A stretch of DNA of 64,000 bases from Muribaculaceae bacterium Isolate-013 (NCI). Its GTDB lineage: Bacteria; Bacteroidota; Bacteroidia; Bacteroidales; Muribaculaceae. The stretch lies in NCBI GenBank assembly GCA_004102785.1, contig SCEJ01000002.1, positions 62,001 through 126,000 of the forward strand. Reading direction: 5' to 3'. A program made the position numbers and the translations under genes. Under the pieces are notes generated by a model, which saw only the letters and a program-made list of their open reading frames with translations, made no database searches and was not told the DNA's origin. Shown here piece after piece: positions 54,901 through 63,288 of the stretch (position 1 is its first letter; every line of letters starts with the position of its first letter).

Positions 54901-57900
54901 TCAGTTCCTGATTTTTACAGTGCGTCCGCGGAGAGTCACCATATAGACGCCGCTGTCAAGCGACACACTGCAGTCGCCTTTGCCGGTGTACATCATACGT
55001 CCGCCGAGGTCGGTTATGGCTACCGGCTCCCCGTTGCCGAGCCCGCACACTACGATGCGGCCTCCCGAAGTGCCTACCATGACACCGCACAGAGGTGTGC
55101 TGCTGATACCGCTGCCATCAAATTCGCGTGCCACATGCACGTTGTCAATAGCGACGCTGCATGAGTAGTCCCCCTTCTTTGCAACAAAACGCAAACGCAT
55201 CTTCCTTGCTCCGGCCGGCACATCCACCGGAATCTCGACTTTCTGCCATCCCGGCTCGCTGATATCATTTTTGAAGTCGTGATTGATCAGGGGCTGGAAC
55301 GCGCCGCCGTCGAACGACACTTCCACACCGAGCGCTGTGTCGTAGCCCGGCACTCCGTATACATGGTAGCCAAGGCCCGGACGCTCTATGCCGCTTACGT
55401 CCATGTTGCCGGATATGAGGTAGTCATGACGGTTAAGAGTGGAGTATGGCCCGTAGAACGAGTAGGCCAGGCCACCATCTCTGTCGACCGGCGCTACCTG
55501 GCCTTCCAACAGGAAGTAGGCCATTTCGGCAAACGCCCAGTTGGGTGCCGACTCGGAGCTCTCGATTGTCCACGAAGCATTGACAGGCTGGATATTTTCT
55601 CCTACAAGCTTGTTGAAATTCTCGGTAAACGGAAGTTCGTTGGGATTACCGACGAGAAGTGTGTTGGACATTGCCGAATAACCGGTCATCTGGCCCGACA
55701 CAGCTTTTACAAAATATTTGACAATCTCTTCGTCGCCGAACGTGGTCGGGTCGGTAAACGATGTTGTGGTCACATCGCTCTTGAGCAGCTCTGCGTCGTA
55801 ATCGCTGTAACAGTTGCCGCGCTGCACGATGTATACAAGGTGGTCAGTGTCGATATAGCCGTTGTTGAGTCCTTTGACGGGAGCTTCCCAAGTGAGGTGC
55901 ACCAGCCCGTCGTCGCCGAGCACAGCCTTCAGGTTGCGGGGTTCCTCGGGTGTATCGGCTCCGACATATACGTTTTGCGAAACGCCGTATGAGTTGCCGG
56001 CGGTGCCCTCGCATACCACACGGTACTCATATACTTCGCCGCTGCGCACTCCGGTGTCAGTCCAGCTCGCATATTCGCCCGGGACAAGGTTTTCGGTAAG
56101 ATGGGCCACTTCGTCCCAGACGAATGTCTCGCTATTGTAGCGAGTTATCATTACGCCGGTTATCGACCGCAGGCTTTCGCCCTTGTAGTCGGCGGCGGGA
56201 AGCCGGAACCGAAGCACCACAGGTGCGGCACCGCGTGTGCTTGAGACTGTAAAATCGGATACCTCACCGGGTATCTGCCCTACGGTTACCGGGTTGTCAA
56301 GGTAGTTGCCGTAGTCACAGTTGGAACCTACATATACCACTGCCTTGTAGCTGTATTCTCCCCCGCGAGCCACATCTGTATCACTGAATGAGAGCTGCGA
56401 GCCGGGAAGGGGTGACAGGAATTCGTGTATTTCCTCATATCCGATACCGTAACCTATCTGGCGCTGAAGCGAGATGCGCGAGATCATGGTGAGCGGCTGG
56501 TTGTTCTTGTCGCCGAGCGACGGGTGGGTCATGGTCGGAGCGGTCATCGTGATGTCGATGGCGCTGCCGTCGCTGTTGAGCGCGGCATTGAAATCGCTTA
56601 CAGAGGCGGGGTACACGTCGGGCAGCGCCTCGCCGGCACGCAGCTTGATGTCATCTATCGCCAGCGCGACAGCCTCTTTCGAGTTGCGGGCTGTAATGCG
56701 TATCTGGGCCGTACTTGCTCCGGCAGGCACCTGAATGCCAGTCATGGCTGCGGTCTGCCATCCTTTGGTCTCGTACTCCTCAAATATTACGCTGTGGACG
56801 GTCTCGAACTCAGGTTTGTTGTCGAAGCTGATGGCTGCCGACATCGAGGTTCCGCCCGAAGGGGGAGCGGACACATAATAGTTGTATGAGAAATCAAGAG
56901 TGCCGGCACCGCCGACGGCTATCCTGGTGCTGGTAAGCATGAAATCCGACACCGGTGTTGTGCCGTAGGTGTTAAGGTGAGCCAAAGCTCCGGAACCGCC
57001 CGGAGGCTGCACGCGTGTATTGCCGTCGTAGCAGTATTCGGATACGTTCCATTCCGGTGGGTTTGACTCTCCGCAGGTGGTCGATGTTCCCCAGAGGTGG
57101 TCATATGTATATGAGTCGGCCGACACTTTTGCATCGAATGTCTCGGTGAACGGGAGTGTCAGGGCCGGGCCTATCACCATGTAGTCGCCCTTGGTCTCGG
57201 TACCCTGGCCGGCTGCGGTATGCGGTGTTACCGAGAAGCGCAGTTTTTTTGGCTCGTTGCCGGAAATGGTGTAGGTGTAGGCAGTCTCGGCAAGGTCGGT
57301 GGCTACTGTCTCGCAGTCATCGCCCCATGATGAACCGGGAGTGTAGACTTTCACATCGTATTTCAGCTCGGAGGGGTTGAAGTATCCGCCGCGCGAACCG
57401 GTTTCGGGTATTCCCCAGCTCAGGTTCACGACCCCCTCTCCGGTCTCTTCGGCTACTAATGAGGTGACCTTGCCGGGGGTGTCAGTCCCGATGAAGAAGT
57501 TTACCGGTATCTTTTCCGACGGGCCATCCTCGCTGAAGAGAGTCAGAAGCCAGTTCTGTTCCCCCTCAAGGCTTTGGTCGTTGATTGTATACTCTACCTT
57601 ATGGCCGGGGGTGATATCGGTTATGGTGGTTATCAACGCCGGGTCGTCATACCATCCGCCCTTGGTCCATAGTTCCCCCTTGGTTATATTGTCAAGCGGG
57701 GTTATGCCGTCGGAATAGTACGATGGTGCTGTGAAGGTCAGCGTTACCGGAACAGCTCCTTCGGTCGTTGTAAGCTTAAGGTCGGTGGGCAGTGCCGGCA
57801 CGCCTCCGGCCAGGATTGCGTACATATTGGCGCCTTCAGATTGCTCGCCGTTGGCATAGACGGTCACGACAAAATCGTATGACCGGCCACGCTCCAGTGT

Positions 57901-58284
57901 ATCCTCGAAATAGCTTAGTTTCTCGCCCGGAGCGGGATTCTCGAAGGTATGCAGGAGTGTAGCGTCTGCGTTGTAACCGTTGTTGAGCGAAACATCGATT
58001 TTTGTAATTGTGGTGAGGACACCGTAGACTTCAGACCATGATGACCAATCGAAGTACGAGCCCTGTACAGGGGCTGTGAACGAGATATCGAAACCGCTGC
58101 GGTTCATGTCCCACGCGATTTTCAAATCTCTTACCTTTTCGGGCACCAAAGGCTCGTCAGTGCTGCGTGTCTCATTGTTCGGTTGTCTGAGCACTGTGCT
58201 GTCGTGACTGCCCGGTATTGCCATTGTCGTAAGCGCGCAAGCACCTATGGCTGTAATCGCAATGAGATAGGTCAGTTTCTTCAT
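54901..58284 (-). CDS. Large secreted fibronectin type III / choice-of-anchor-J surface protein
   Basis: 1127 residues with a signal peptide (MKKLTYLIAITAIGACALTTMAI). The body alternates fibronectin type III-like modules ('VTSLVAEETGEGVVNLSWGIPE', 'PRNLKAVLGDDGLVHLTWEAPV' and others) with two jellyroll segments of the choice-of-anchor-J/MAM kind ('LPFTETFDAKV...' near 385 and 'LPFTENFNKLVGENIQPVNASWTIE...' near 920). Each of these ends in a 'RITARNSKEAVALAIDDI'- or 'LRFVAKKGDYSCSVAIDNV'-type strand. The C-terminal ~70 residues are a sorting tail ending 'SGVYMVTLRGRTVKIRN'. It is probably a type IX-like secreted or attached surface protein, perhaps an adhesin. No catalytic domain is seen. A candidate RNA and its terminator lie upstream on the same strand. 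Confidence 0.8.
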   Translation of the reverse strand: MKKLTYLIAITAIGACALTTMAIPGSHDSTVLRQPNNETRSTDEPLVPEKVRDLKIAWDMNRSGFDISFTAPVQGSYFDWSSWSEVYGVLTTITKIDVSLNNGYNADATLLHTFENPAPGEKLSYFEDTLERGRSYDFVVTVYANGEQSEGANMYAILAGGVPALPTDLKLTTTEGAVPVTLTFTAPSYYSDGITPLDNITKGELWTKGGWYDDPALITTITDITPGHKVEYTINDQSLEGEQNWLLTLFSEDGPSEKIPVNFFIGTDTPGKVTSLVAEETGEGVVNLSWGIPETGSRGGYFNPSELKYDVKVYTPGSSWGDDCETVATDLAETAYTYTISGNEPKKLRFSVTPHTAAGQGTETKGDYMVIGPALTLPFTETFDAKVSADSYTYDHLWGTSTTCGESNPPEWNVSEYCYDGNTRVQPPGGSGALAHLNTYGTTPVSDFMLTSTRIAVGGAGTLDFSYNYYVSAPPSGGTSMSAAISFDNKPEFETVHSVIFEEYETKGWQTAAMTGIQVPAGASTAQIRITARNSKEAVALAIDDIKLRAGEALPDVYPASVSDFNAALNSDGSAIDITMTAPTMTHPSLGDKNNQPLTMISRISLQRQIGYGIGYEEIHEFLSPLPGSQLSFSDTDVARGGEYSYKAVVYVGSNCDYGNYLDNPVTVGQIPGEVSDFTVSSTRGAAPVVLRFRLPAADYKGESLRSITGVMITRYNSETFVWDEVAHLTENLVPGEYASWTDTGVRSGEVYEYRVVCEGTAGNSYGVSQNVYVGADTPEEPRNLKAVLGDDGLVHLTWEAPVKGLNNGYIDTDHLVYIVQRGNCYSDYDAELLKSDVTTTSFTDPTTFGDEEIVKYFVKAVSGQMTGYSAMSNTLLVGNPNELPFTENFNKLVGENIQPVNASWTIESSESAPNWAFAEMAYFLLEGQVAPVDRDGGLAYSFYGPYSTLNRHDYLISGNMDVSGIERPGLGYHVYGVPGYDTALGVEVSFDGGAFQPLINHDFKNDISEPGWQKVEIPVDVPAGARKMRLRFVAKKGDYSCSVAIDNVHVAREFDGSGISSTPLCGVMVGTSGGRIVVCGLGNGEPVAITDLGGRMMYTGKGDCSVSLDSGVYMVTLRGRTVKIRN

Positions 58285-58524
58285 CCGGAAGTATTGTTTA
58301 AGGGAGGTCCTTTGACTGGTTTTTCTGTTGATTCAGACCCGCAAGAACCTCGTTTTAACGGACTGAAACACCCTCTAAGTTAACAATTATCCGCCAGTTT
58401 TCAAAACCGGAAATGCCTCTATTTGCGTACCGCGCAGACAAAGTATTGTCAATCAGCAATATAAAACCCACAAAATATACACGTCATTTCTACAAAAAAT
58501 GATCCCCTCTTCTCTTTTATTATT

Positions 58525-58570
58525 GCCCCGGGCCCCGCTGGACAGCGCCGCCCGGGGTGATTTTTTTCAT
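58525..58570 (+). terminator. Orphan hairpin with T7 run
   Basis: CCCCGGG pairs with CCCGGGG around an inner GCT-AGC stem, followed by TGATTTTTTT on the + strand. No + strand gene ends here, so either a small + strand RNA is present or the hairpin is a relic. Confidence 0.5.
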
Positions 58571-58644
58571 CGGCCGTCATCGAAGGAGCATTAAAACAAC
58601 CCAAGACAATTCCGACATATCGGCTGTGAGGAGTGGCGGGCATA

Positions 58645-58818
58645 AGTAAAAGGCGGAGCGTCAGTCGCGACGATCCGCCTTTAAGGGATAATGATGTATC
58701 TTTTAAATTACTTTGCTCTAAGTTACTATGAATTGCAATCTTGTTTTTTCAATAGGGTACTTAAATATGATTCAAGTAGTATGGGGCTGAGAGAGGCAAC
58801 CGTCTGTCGATTGCAATG
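58645..58818 (-). ncRNA. Candidate minus-strand small RNA or leader RNA
   Basis: A TACCTTTG box (58819-58826, minus strand) is followed about 150 bases later by an intrinsic terminator: AAAGGCGGAGCGTC at 58649 with its near-complement at 58669-58682, then TTTTACTT on the minus strand. Between them ATTGCAATC (58809-58817) can pair with GATTGCAAT (58732-58740), enclosing a smaller hairpin ACTTGAAT/ATTTAAGT. No ORF of note is present. It could be an independent RNA or a terminated leader of the FN3 gene 361 bases downstream. The region 58285-58645 holds one + strand hairpin and no gene. Confidence 0.45.
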
Positions 58819-58826
58819 CAAAGGTA
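58819..58826 (-). promoter_or_regulatory. -7 box of the candidate small RNA
   Basis: TACCTTTG on the minus strand, with no -33 match at 19 to 21 bases. Confidence 0.4.
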
Positions 58827-58973
58827 ATGCGTCGTTATTACATCGGAGTTACATCCGAAAAACATTTTAAAAACGTCCCGCTGTTTAACTTTTATTAACC
58901 CGCCTTGGGGGTTTTTCGGTGAATTTTACTGATTTTTGGGAGGGAAAGGTGAAGTATATCGGCGAAATTTCAT

Positions 58974-58981
58974 TAATTTTG
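58974..58981 (+). promoter_or_regulatory. -7 box of the OmpA/TPR lipoprotein gene
   Basis: TAATTTTG matches TAnnTTTG and lies 63 bases before the ATG at 59045. There is no clear -33. Confidence 0.5.
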
Positions 58982-59044
58982 CAGAAGCGCGGGGCATGTT
59001 GCAGCGTGCTGTCAAATCACAACTCCTGAAAATTTCATCACAAT

Positions 59045-60730
59045 ATGAAAACCAAATCCACACTCCTGCTGGCGGCATCGTCGATGCTTCTTCTTTCGGG
59101 TTGCTCCAAGAAGCTGGGCCAGTTCCAAGCTGATTATTTTTCGGTAAATCCGAATCCGCTCGAAGTTGTAGGCGACCGTGTGCCTGCAACGGTAACCGCC
59201 CGCATCCCGGAGAAGTTCTTTGTGAAGAACGCCGAGGTTACGGTAACGCCCTATCTGTGCTATGAAGGCCAGGAGACGGCCTCGCAGCCTTATACATTCC
59301 AGGGTGAAAAGGTAAGGGGCAATAACCCGGTGGTGTCGTACGATAACGGCGGCACAGTCACCATACCGGTGATGTATCTCTACCAGCCTGAGATGATGAC
59401 CTCTGACCTGCAACTGGCATTCAATGTGGTGCAGGGTGGCAAGCAGTATGTGCTTCCGCGTGTTTCAGTGGCCAAGGGTGTGGTTGCCACGGCGGCTCTG
59501 GCCGATGCTTCGACGGTGACTCCGGCCCTGGCTCCCGACAAGTTCCAGCGCGTTATCAACGAAAAATACAACGCCGACATCCATTTCCTGATCAATCGTG
59601 CGAACATCCGCGACAACCAGCTCAAGACGGCTGAGATGAACGACCTCGGCGCCCGCATCCGCGAGGCGGCCGGAGACTCGGCCCGTCAGATCGAGGAGAT
59701 AAACGTGTCGTCGTATGCCTCGCCCGAAGGCAAGCTCGACTTCAACACCCGCCTGGCCGAGGACCGCGAGAAATCGACCACGGCATACCTCAAGGGTGCG
59801 CTGAAAAAAGATAAGATCACGGAGTTCGGCGAACTGACATCAAACTTCACGCCCGAAGACTGGGAGGGTTTCCAGAAACTCGTAGGCGCATCCAACATCC
59901 AGGATAAGGAACTGATTCTGTCGGTGCTGTCGATGTACTCCGACCCCGAGCAGAGAGAGAAGGAAATCAGAAACCTGTCGTCAATCTTCGACCAGCTCGC
60001 CGACCAGATTCTGCCGCAGCTCCGCAAGAGCCGCATCACGGCGTCAATCAATGTTATCGGCAAGAGCGACGACGAGATTCTGGAGCTCGTGCAGACCGAC
60101 CCGCAGAAACTTAGTGTCGACGAGATTCTCTACGCGGCCTCGCTGGTTGACAGCAACTCCGACCGTCTGGGAATCTACCGCACCGCAGCCGAGACCTATC
60201 CCAACGACTACCGCACACTCAACGACCTGGGTCTGGCACAGTACGTGGCCGGCGACTACGATGGCGCCAAAGCCTCGTTCGAGCGCGCCGCCAAAGCTGC
60301 TCCCAACGCCGCCGAGCCTCAGATGAACCTCGGTCTGATATCGCTGCGCGAAAAGGATTACCGCCAGGCAAACCAGAAATTCGGCGCCGCAGCAGGCACT
60401 CCGGAGCTTAACGACGCCCTGGGCACATATTTCCTGATGACCGGCGACAATGCCGCGGCCGTGAAAGCTTTCGGCGATGCCAAGACCAACAACGCCGCAC
60501 TGGCGCAGATTCTCACCAAGGACTATTCCAAGGCGAAGTCGACCCTCGCAGGCGTAACAGCCCCCGACGCGATGACCTACTACATCTCGGCCATCCTGGG
60601 CGCACGCACCAACAACGACTCAATGGTGAACACCAACCTGCGTCAGGCAGTGAAACTTGACCGCTCGCTGGCCGCAAAGGCTGCCAAGGACCTTGAATTC
60701 AAGAACTTCAATCTTTCGGCGATACTCTAA
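59045..60730 (+). CDS. OmpA-like/TPR outer-membrane lipoprotein
   Basis: 561 residues. The lipobox is 'MLLLSGC|SKK'. The middle part (about residues 175-345) is OmpA-like ('ADIHFLINRANIRDNQLK', 'EEINVSSYASPEGKLDFNTRLAEDREKSTTAYL'), the peptidoglycan-binding fold, though the usual 'D..G....N..LS..RA..V' motif is modified. The C-terminal ~190 residues hold TPR-like repeats ('YRTLNDLGLAQYVAGDYDGAKASFERAAKAAPNAAEPQMNLGLISL'). Proteins of this kind are abundant in Bacteroidales outer membranes and tether the membrane to peptidoglycan. A strong terminator follows, so it is monocistronic. Confidence 0.82.
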   Translation: MKTKSTLLLAASSMLLLSGCSKKLGQFQADYFSVNPNPLEVVGDRVPATVTARIPEKFFVKNAEVTVTPYLCYEGQETASQPYTFQGEKVRGNNPVVSYDNGGTVTIPVMYLYQPEMMTSDLQLAFNVVQGGKQYVLPRVSVAKGVVATAALADASTVTPALAPDKFQRVINEKYNADIHFLINRANIRDNQLKTAEMNDLGARIREAAGDSARQIEEINVSSYASPEGKLDFNTRLAEDREKSTTAYLKGALKKDKITEFGELTSNFTPEDWEGFQKLVGASNIQDKELILSVLSMYSDPEQREKEIRNLSSIFDQLADQILPQLRKSRITASINVIGKSDDEILELVQTDPQKLSVDEILYAASLVDSNSDRLGIYRTAAETYPNDYRTLNDLGLAQYVAGDYDGAKASFERAAKAAPNAAEPQMNLGLISLREKDYRQANQKFGAAAGTPELNDALGTYFLMTGDNAAAVKAFGDAKTNNAALAQILTKDYSKAKSTLAGVTAPDAMTYYISAILGARTNNDSMVNTNLRQAVKLDRSLAAKAAKDLEFKNFNLSAIL

Positions 60731-60757
60731 GGCATAGCCGCGATTTAACTTTTCAGG

Positions 60758-60790
60758 CCCGGAGCCGGCATATGGCTCCGGGTCTTTTTT
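60758..60790 (+). terminator. Terminator of the OmpA/TPR gene
   Basis: A 9-bp stem CCCGGAGCC/GGCTCCGGG with a 7-base loop is followed by TCTTTTTT, a classical intrinsic terminator. Confidence 0.9.
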
Positions 60791-60804
60791 GAGACTAATC
60801 ACTG

Positions 60805-61665
60805 ATGGCAGGACGAAACAGAAGAAACATCGGGCGCCGTGGCGGCCGTGGAAAGGGCGCCGGAGCTGGTGTGCTGGCGGCACTGCTGGCCGTGGCGGCC
60901 GTGATATGGGTTGTGGCGTCGGCACGGCATCACGAATGCGCGGCGCCAACAGAGATTGCGGCGGAATCGCTGGAGAAGGTGACGGTGCCGCCCGGCACTC
61001 CCGAGGAGCTGCTGCGCTACCGGGGGATGACGGTGTCGTTCAACCCGGAGACACACCAGCCCAATTATGTGGTGTGGGAGTTGCTGGGCTCGGAGGTGCA
61101 GGGCGAGGAGCCACGCTCCAACGATTTCCAGGCTGACCCTGCGGTGAAAGGGTCGGCTGTGCCCGACGACTACAAGTACACCGGCTATGACCGCGGGCAT
61201 ATGGCCCCGGCGGGCGACATGAAGTGGGATGCGGAGGCGATGCGCGAGTCGTTTCTGATGACAAACATGTGCCCGCAGGCACCGGAACTCAACCGCGGGG
61301 CGTGGAAAAAACTTGAAGAGAAATGCCGCGCCAGAGCTATGGCCGATTCGGCTATAATAGTGGTGTGCGGGCCGATATTCGACAGCGCCGAGCCGTCGAT
61401 GCGACTGGGCAATATCGGCGTGGCAGTGCCCGACCGTTTTTTCAAGGTGGTGCTGATGCCCTACACCGAACAGCCTTCGGCCATAGGATTCATAATGCCC
61501 AACGGAAGTGTGCCGGGAGGTATGCAGCCCCATGCCGTGACGGTTGACTCCGTAGAGGCCCTGACCGGATTCGATTTCTTTTCGGCTTTGCCCGATGCAA
61601 TAGAGGCCGCGGTAGAGAGCCGTTGCAACTTCAACCGCTTCTCGCATACGGGAAGGCGAAAATGA
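60805..61665 (+). CDS. Membrane-anchored DNA/RNA non-specific endonuclease (NUC1 family)
   Basis: 286 residues. A basic Arg/Gly-rich N-terminus (1-20) precedes one transmembrane anchor (about 21-39, 'AGVLAALLAVAAVIWVVAS'). The beta-beta-alpha-Me nuclease domain contains the catalytic 'YDRGHMAPAGDM' with His132, and the metal-binding Asn163 in 'PELNRGAWKKLEE'. 'LMTNMCPQ' and 'IIVVCGPIF' are further family marks. It degrades DNA and RNA without sequence preference, probably outside the cytoplasm; a nutrient or defence role is inference. No immunity gene is next to it. Its stop overlaps the ATG of mnmE. Confidence 0.87.
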   Translation: MAGRNRRNIGRRGGRGKGAGAGVLAALLAVAAVIWVVASARHHECAAPTEIAAESLEKVTVPPGTPEELLRYRGMTVSFNPETHQPNYVVWELLGSEVQGEEPRSNDFQADPAVKGSAVPDDYKYTGYDRGHMAPAGDMKWDAEAMRESFLMTNMCPQAPELNRGAWKKLEEKCRARAMADSAIIVVCGPIFDSAEPSMRLGNIGVAVPDRFFKVVLMPYTEQPSAIGFIMPNGSVPGGMQPHAVTVDSVEALTGFDFFSALPDAIEAAVESRCNFNRFSHTGRRK

Positions 61666-63038
61666 CAACTGACTTGCTTATGATTACTGACGATACGATT
61701 TGTGCGATATCCACCCCGGCGGGCTGCGGCGGCATAGCCGTGGCGCGTGTATCAGGGCCGCGAGCCATAGAGATTGCAGGAAAAGTGTGGAGCGGACGTC
61801 CGCTGGACGGCGTGGCCGGCCATACGGCGCATTTCGGCCGGATAACAGACCCGGCCGACGGCTCGACCCTCGACGAAGGGGTGGCCACGGTGTTCCGTGC
61901 CCCGGCGTCGTTCACAGGCGAGGATGTGGTGGAACTGTCGGTGCACGGCTCGGTGTATGTGCAGCAGGCTCTCCTTGAGCTGCTTTGCCGCGAGGGATGC
62001 CGCCTGGCCGATGCCGGAGAGTTTACACGGCGTGCTTTTGCCGCCGGAAAAATGGACCTGGCGCAGGCTGAAGCCGTGGCCGATGTTATAGCCTCGGAAT
62101 CGGCGGCCGCACACCGGCTGGCAATGGCGCAGATGCGCGGAGGATTTTCGCAGCGGCTCGACGCACTGCGTCAGCGGCTGCTGGAGCTCGCCTCGCTGCT
62201 GGAACTGGAACTGGACTTTTCGGAAGAGGATGTGGAGTTCGCCGACCGCGGGCACCTTACGTCACTGGCCCGCGAAGTGAAAGAAGAGGTTGACCGACTG
62301 CACCAGTCGTTCTCGCTGGGAAACGCTATCAAGAACGGTGTGCCGGTGGCAATCGTCGGAGCGCCGAATGTGGGGAAATCGTCGATACTCAACATGCTCC
62401 TGGGTGAACGGCGCGCGATAGTCAGCGACATCCCCGGCACTACACGCGACACCGTAGAAGATACAGCCGTGATTGCGGGCATAACATTTCGATTTATCGA
62501 CACCGCCGGACTGCGCGCCACCGACGACCCGATAGAGCGGCAGGGAGTGGACCGCGCCATAGAGGCTCTACGGCACGCCAGGGTAGTGCTTCGCGTTGAG
62601 GCACCCGACATTGAGGCCGACGCGGAATATACCGCACTGCTTGCTGACGCTATCGATGACGACGCCACAATAATCCCGGTGCTGAACAAAGCCGACCTTC
62701 CGGCCGCCGGCACAACCGATAACGACGCAGCGATAAGAATCTCAACCATCACGGAAGAGGGTGCCGGCAACCTGCGGCACGCCCTTGCAAAGGCTTCAGG
62801 GGCCGACAATGTAGCCGCCGGCAGCATACTGGTAACCAATGCCCGCCATGCTGCCGCCCTGGTCGCCGCCTCCGCATCGCTCGACTCCTTCCTCCACGCC
62901 ATCGGAACCTCCCTCCCCACCGACCTTGCCGCCCAGGACCTCCGCCAGGCCCTCCACCACCTCGGCGCCATAACCGGCGCCATCACCTCTCCCGACATCC
63001 TCTCCACCATCTTCTCCCGCTTCTGCATCGGTAAATAG
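61662..63038 (+). CDS. mnmE: tRNA modification GTPase MnmE
   Basis: 458 residues from the ATG at 61662, which overlaps the nuclease stop (ATGA); an ATG at 61680 is also possible. MnmE, with MnmG, installs the carboxymethylaminomethyl group at U34 of several tRNAs. The N-terminal formyl-THF-binding domain ('DTICAISTPAGCGGIAVARVSGPRA') precedes the helical domain and the inserted GTPase with P-loop 'GAPNVGKS' (233-240) and 'DTAGLR'. The C-terminus ends in the strictly conserved 'FCIGK' with the essential Cys455. The gene is complete to its last residue. The 3' end of mnmE is a known integration site for genomic islands elsewhere, and mobile-type DNA begins right after. Confidence 0.96.
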   Translation: MTTDLLMITDDTICAISTPAGCGGIAVARVSGPRAIEIAGKVWSGRPLDGVAGHTAHFGRITDPADGSTLDEGVATVFRAPASFTGEDVVELSVHGSVYVQQALLELLCREGCRLADAGEFTRRAFAAGKMDLAQAEAVADVIASESAAAHRLAMAQMRGGFSQRLDALRQRLLELASLLELELDFSEEDVEFADRGHLTSLAREVKEEVDRLHQSFSLGNAIKNGVPVAIVGAPNVGKSSILNMLLGERRAIVSDIPGTTRDTVEDTAVIAGITFRFIDTAGLRATDDPIERQGVDRAIEALRHARVVLRVEAPDIEADAEYTALLADAIDDDATIIPVLNKADLPAAGTTDNDAAIRISTITEEGAGNLRHALAKASGADNVAAGSILVTNARHAAALVAASASLDSFLHAIGTSLPTDLAAQDLRQALHHLGAITGAITSPDILSTIFSRFCIGK

Positions 63039-63081
63039 ATAAACACTTGAAAATCATATAATTAGCTAACAAATAACACGA

Positions 63082-63108
63082 AACGCCTCTTTTCAGGGGC
63101 GTTTTTTA
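63082..63108 (+). terminator. Terminator after mnmE
   Basis: An 8-bp stem AACGCCTC/GGGGCGTT with a TTTTCA loop is followed by TTTTATT, 43 bases after the stop. Confidence 0.8.
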
Positions 63109-63288
63109 TTGGTCAAAATAGCCGATTTTTGCGCATTTTGGTCGATTTTAGCGATTTCCTGTACCGCGATTGTACCGTTTCCGTGGTTCACCACCTACCT
63201 TATCCGAGGTGGTGGATGATATGGCACGCAGTGACACACACTGACACGCCATGACACAGATTTAACAGAAATAAAATGGAAATAAACA
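63109..63288. other. Intergenic stretch at the edge of probable mobile DNA
   Basis: No gene is seen. It contains two copies of TGTACCG ten bases apart near 63160 and 63173, and the inverted repeat CCACCTACCTTATCCGAGGTGG near 63189. The repeated near-palindromes ACACACTGACACGCCATGACAC also occur here. Any of these could be recombinase or excisionase sites, but a second copy of an attachment site is not in the window. Base composition drops in GC from here to the end. Confidence 0.35.
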
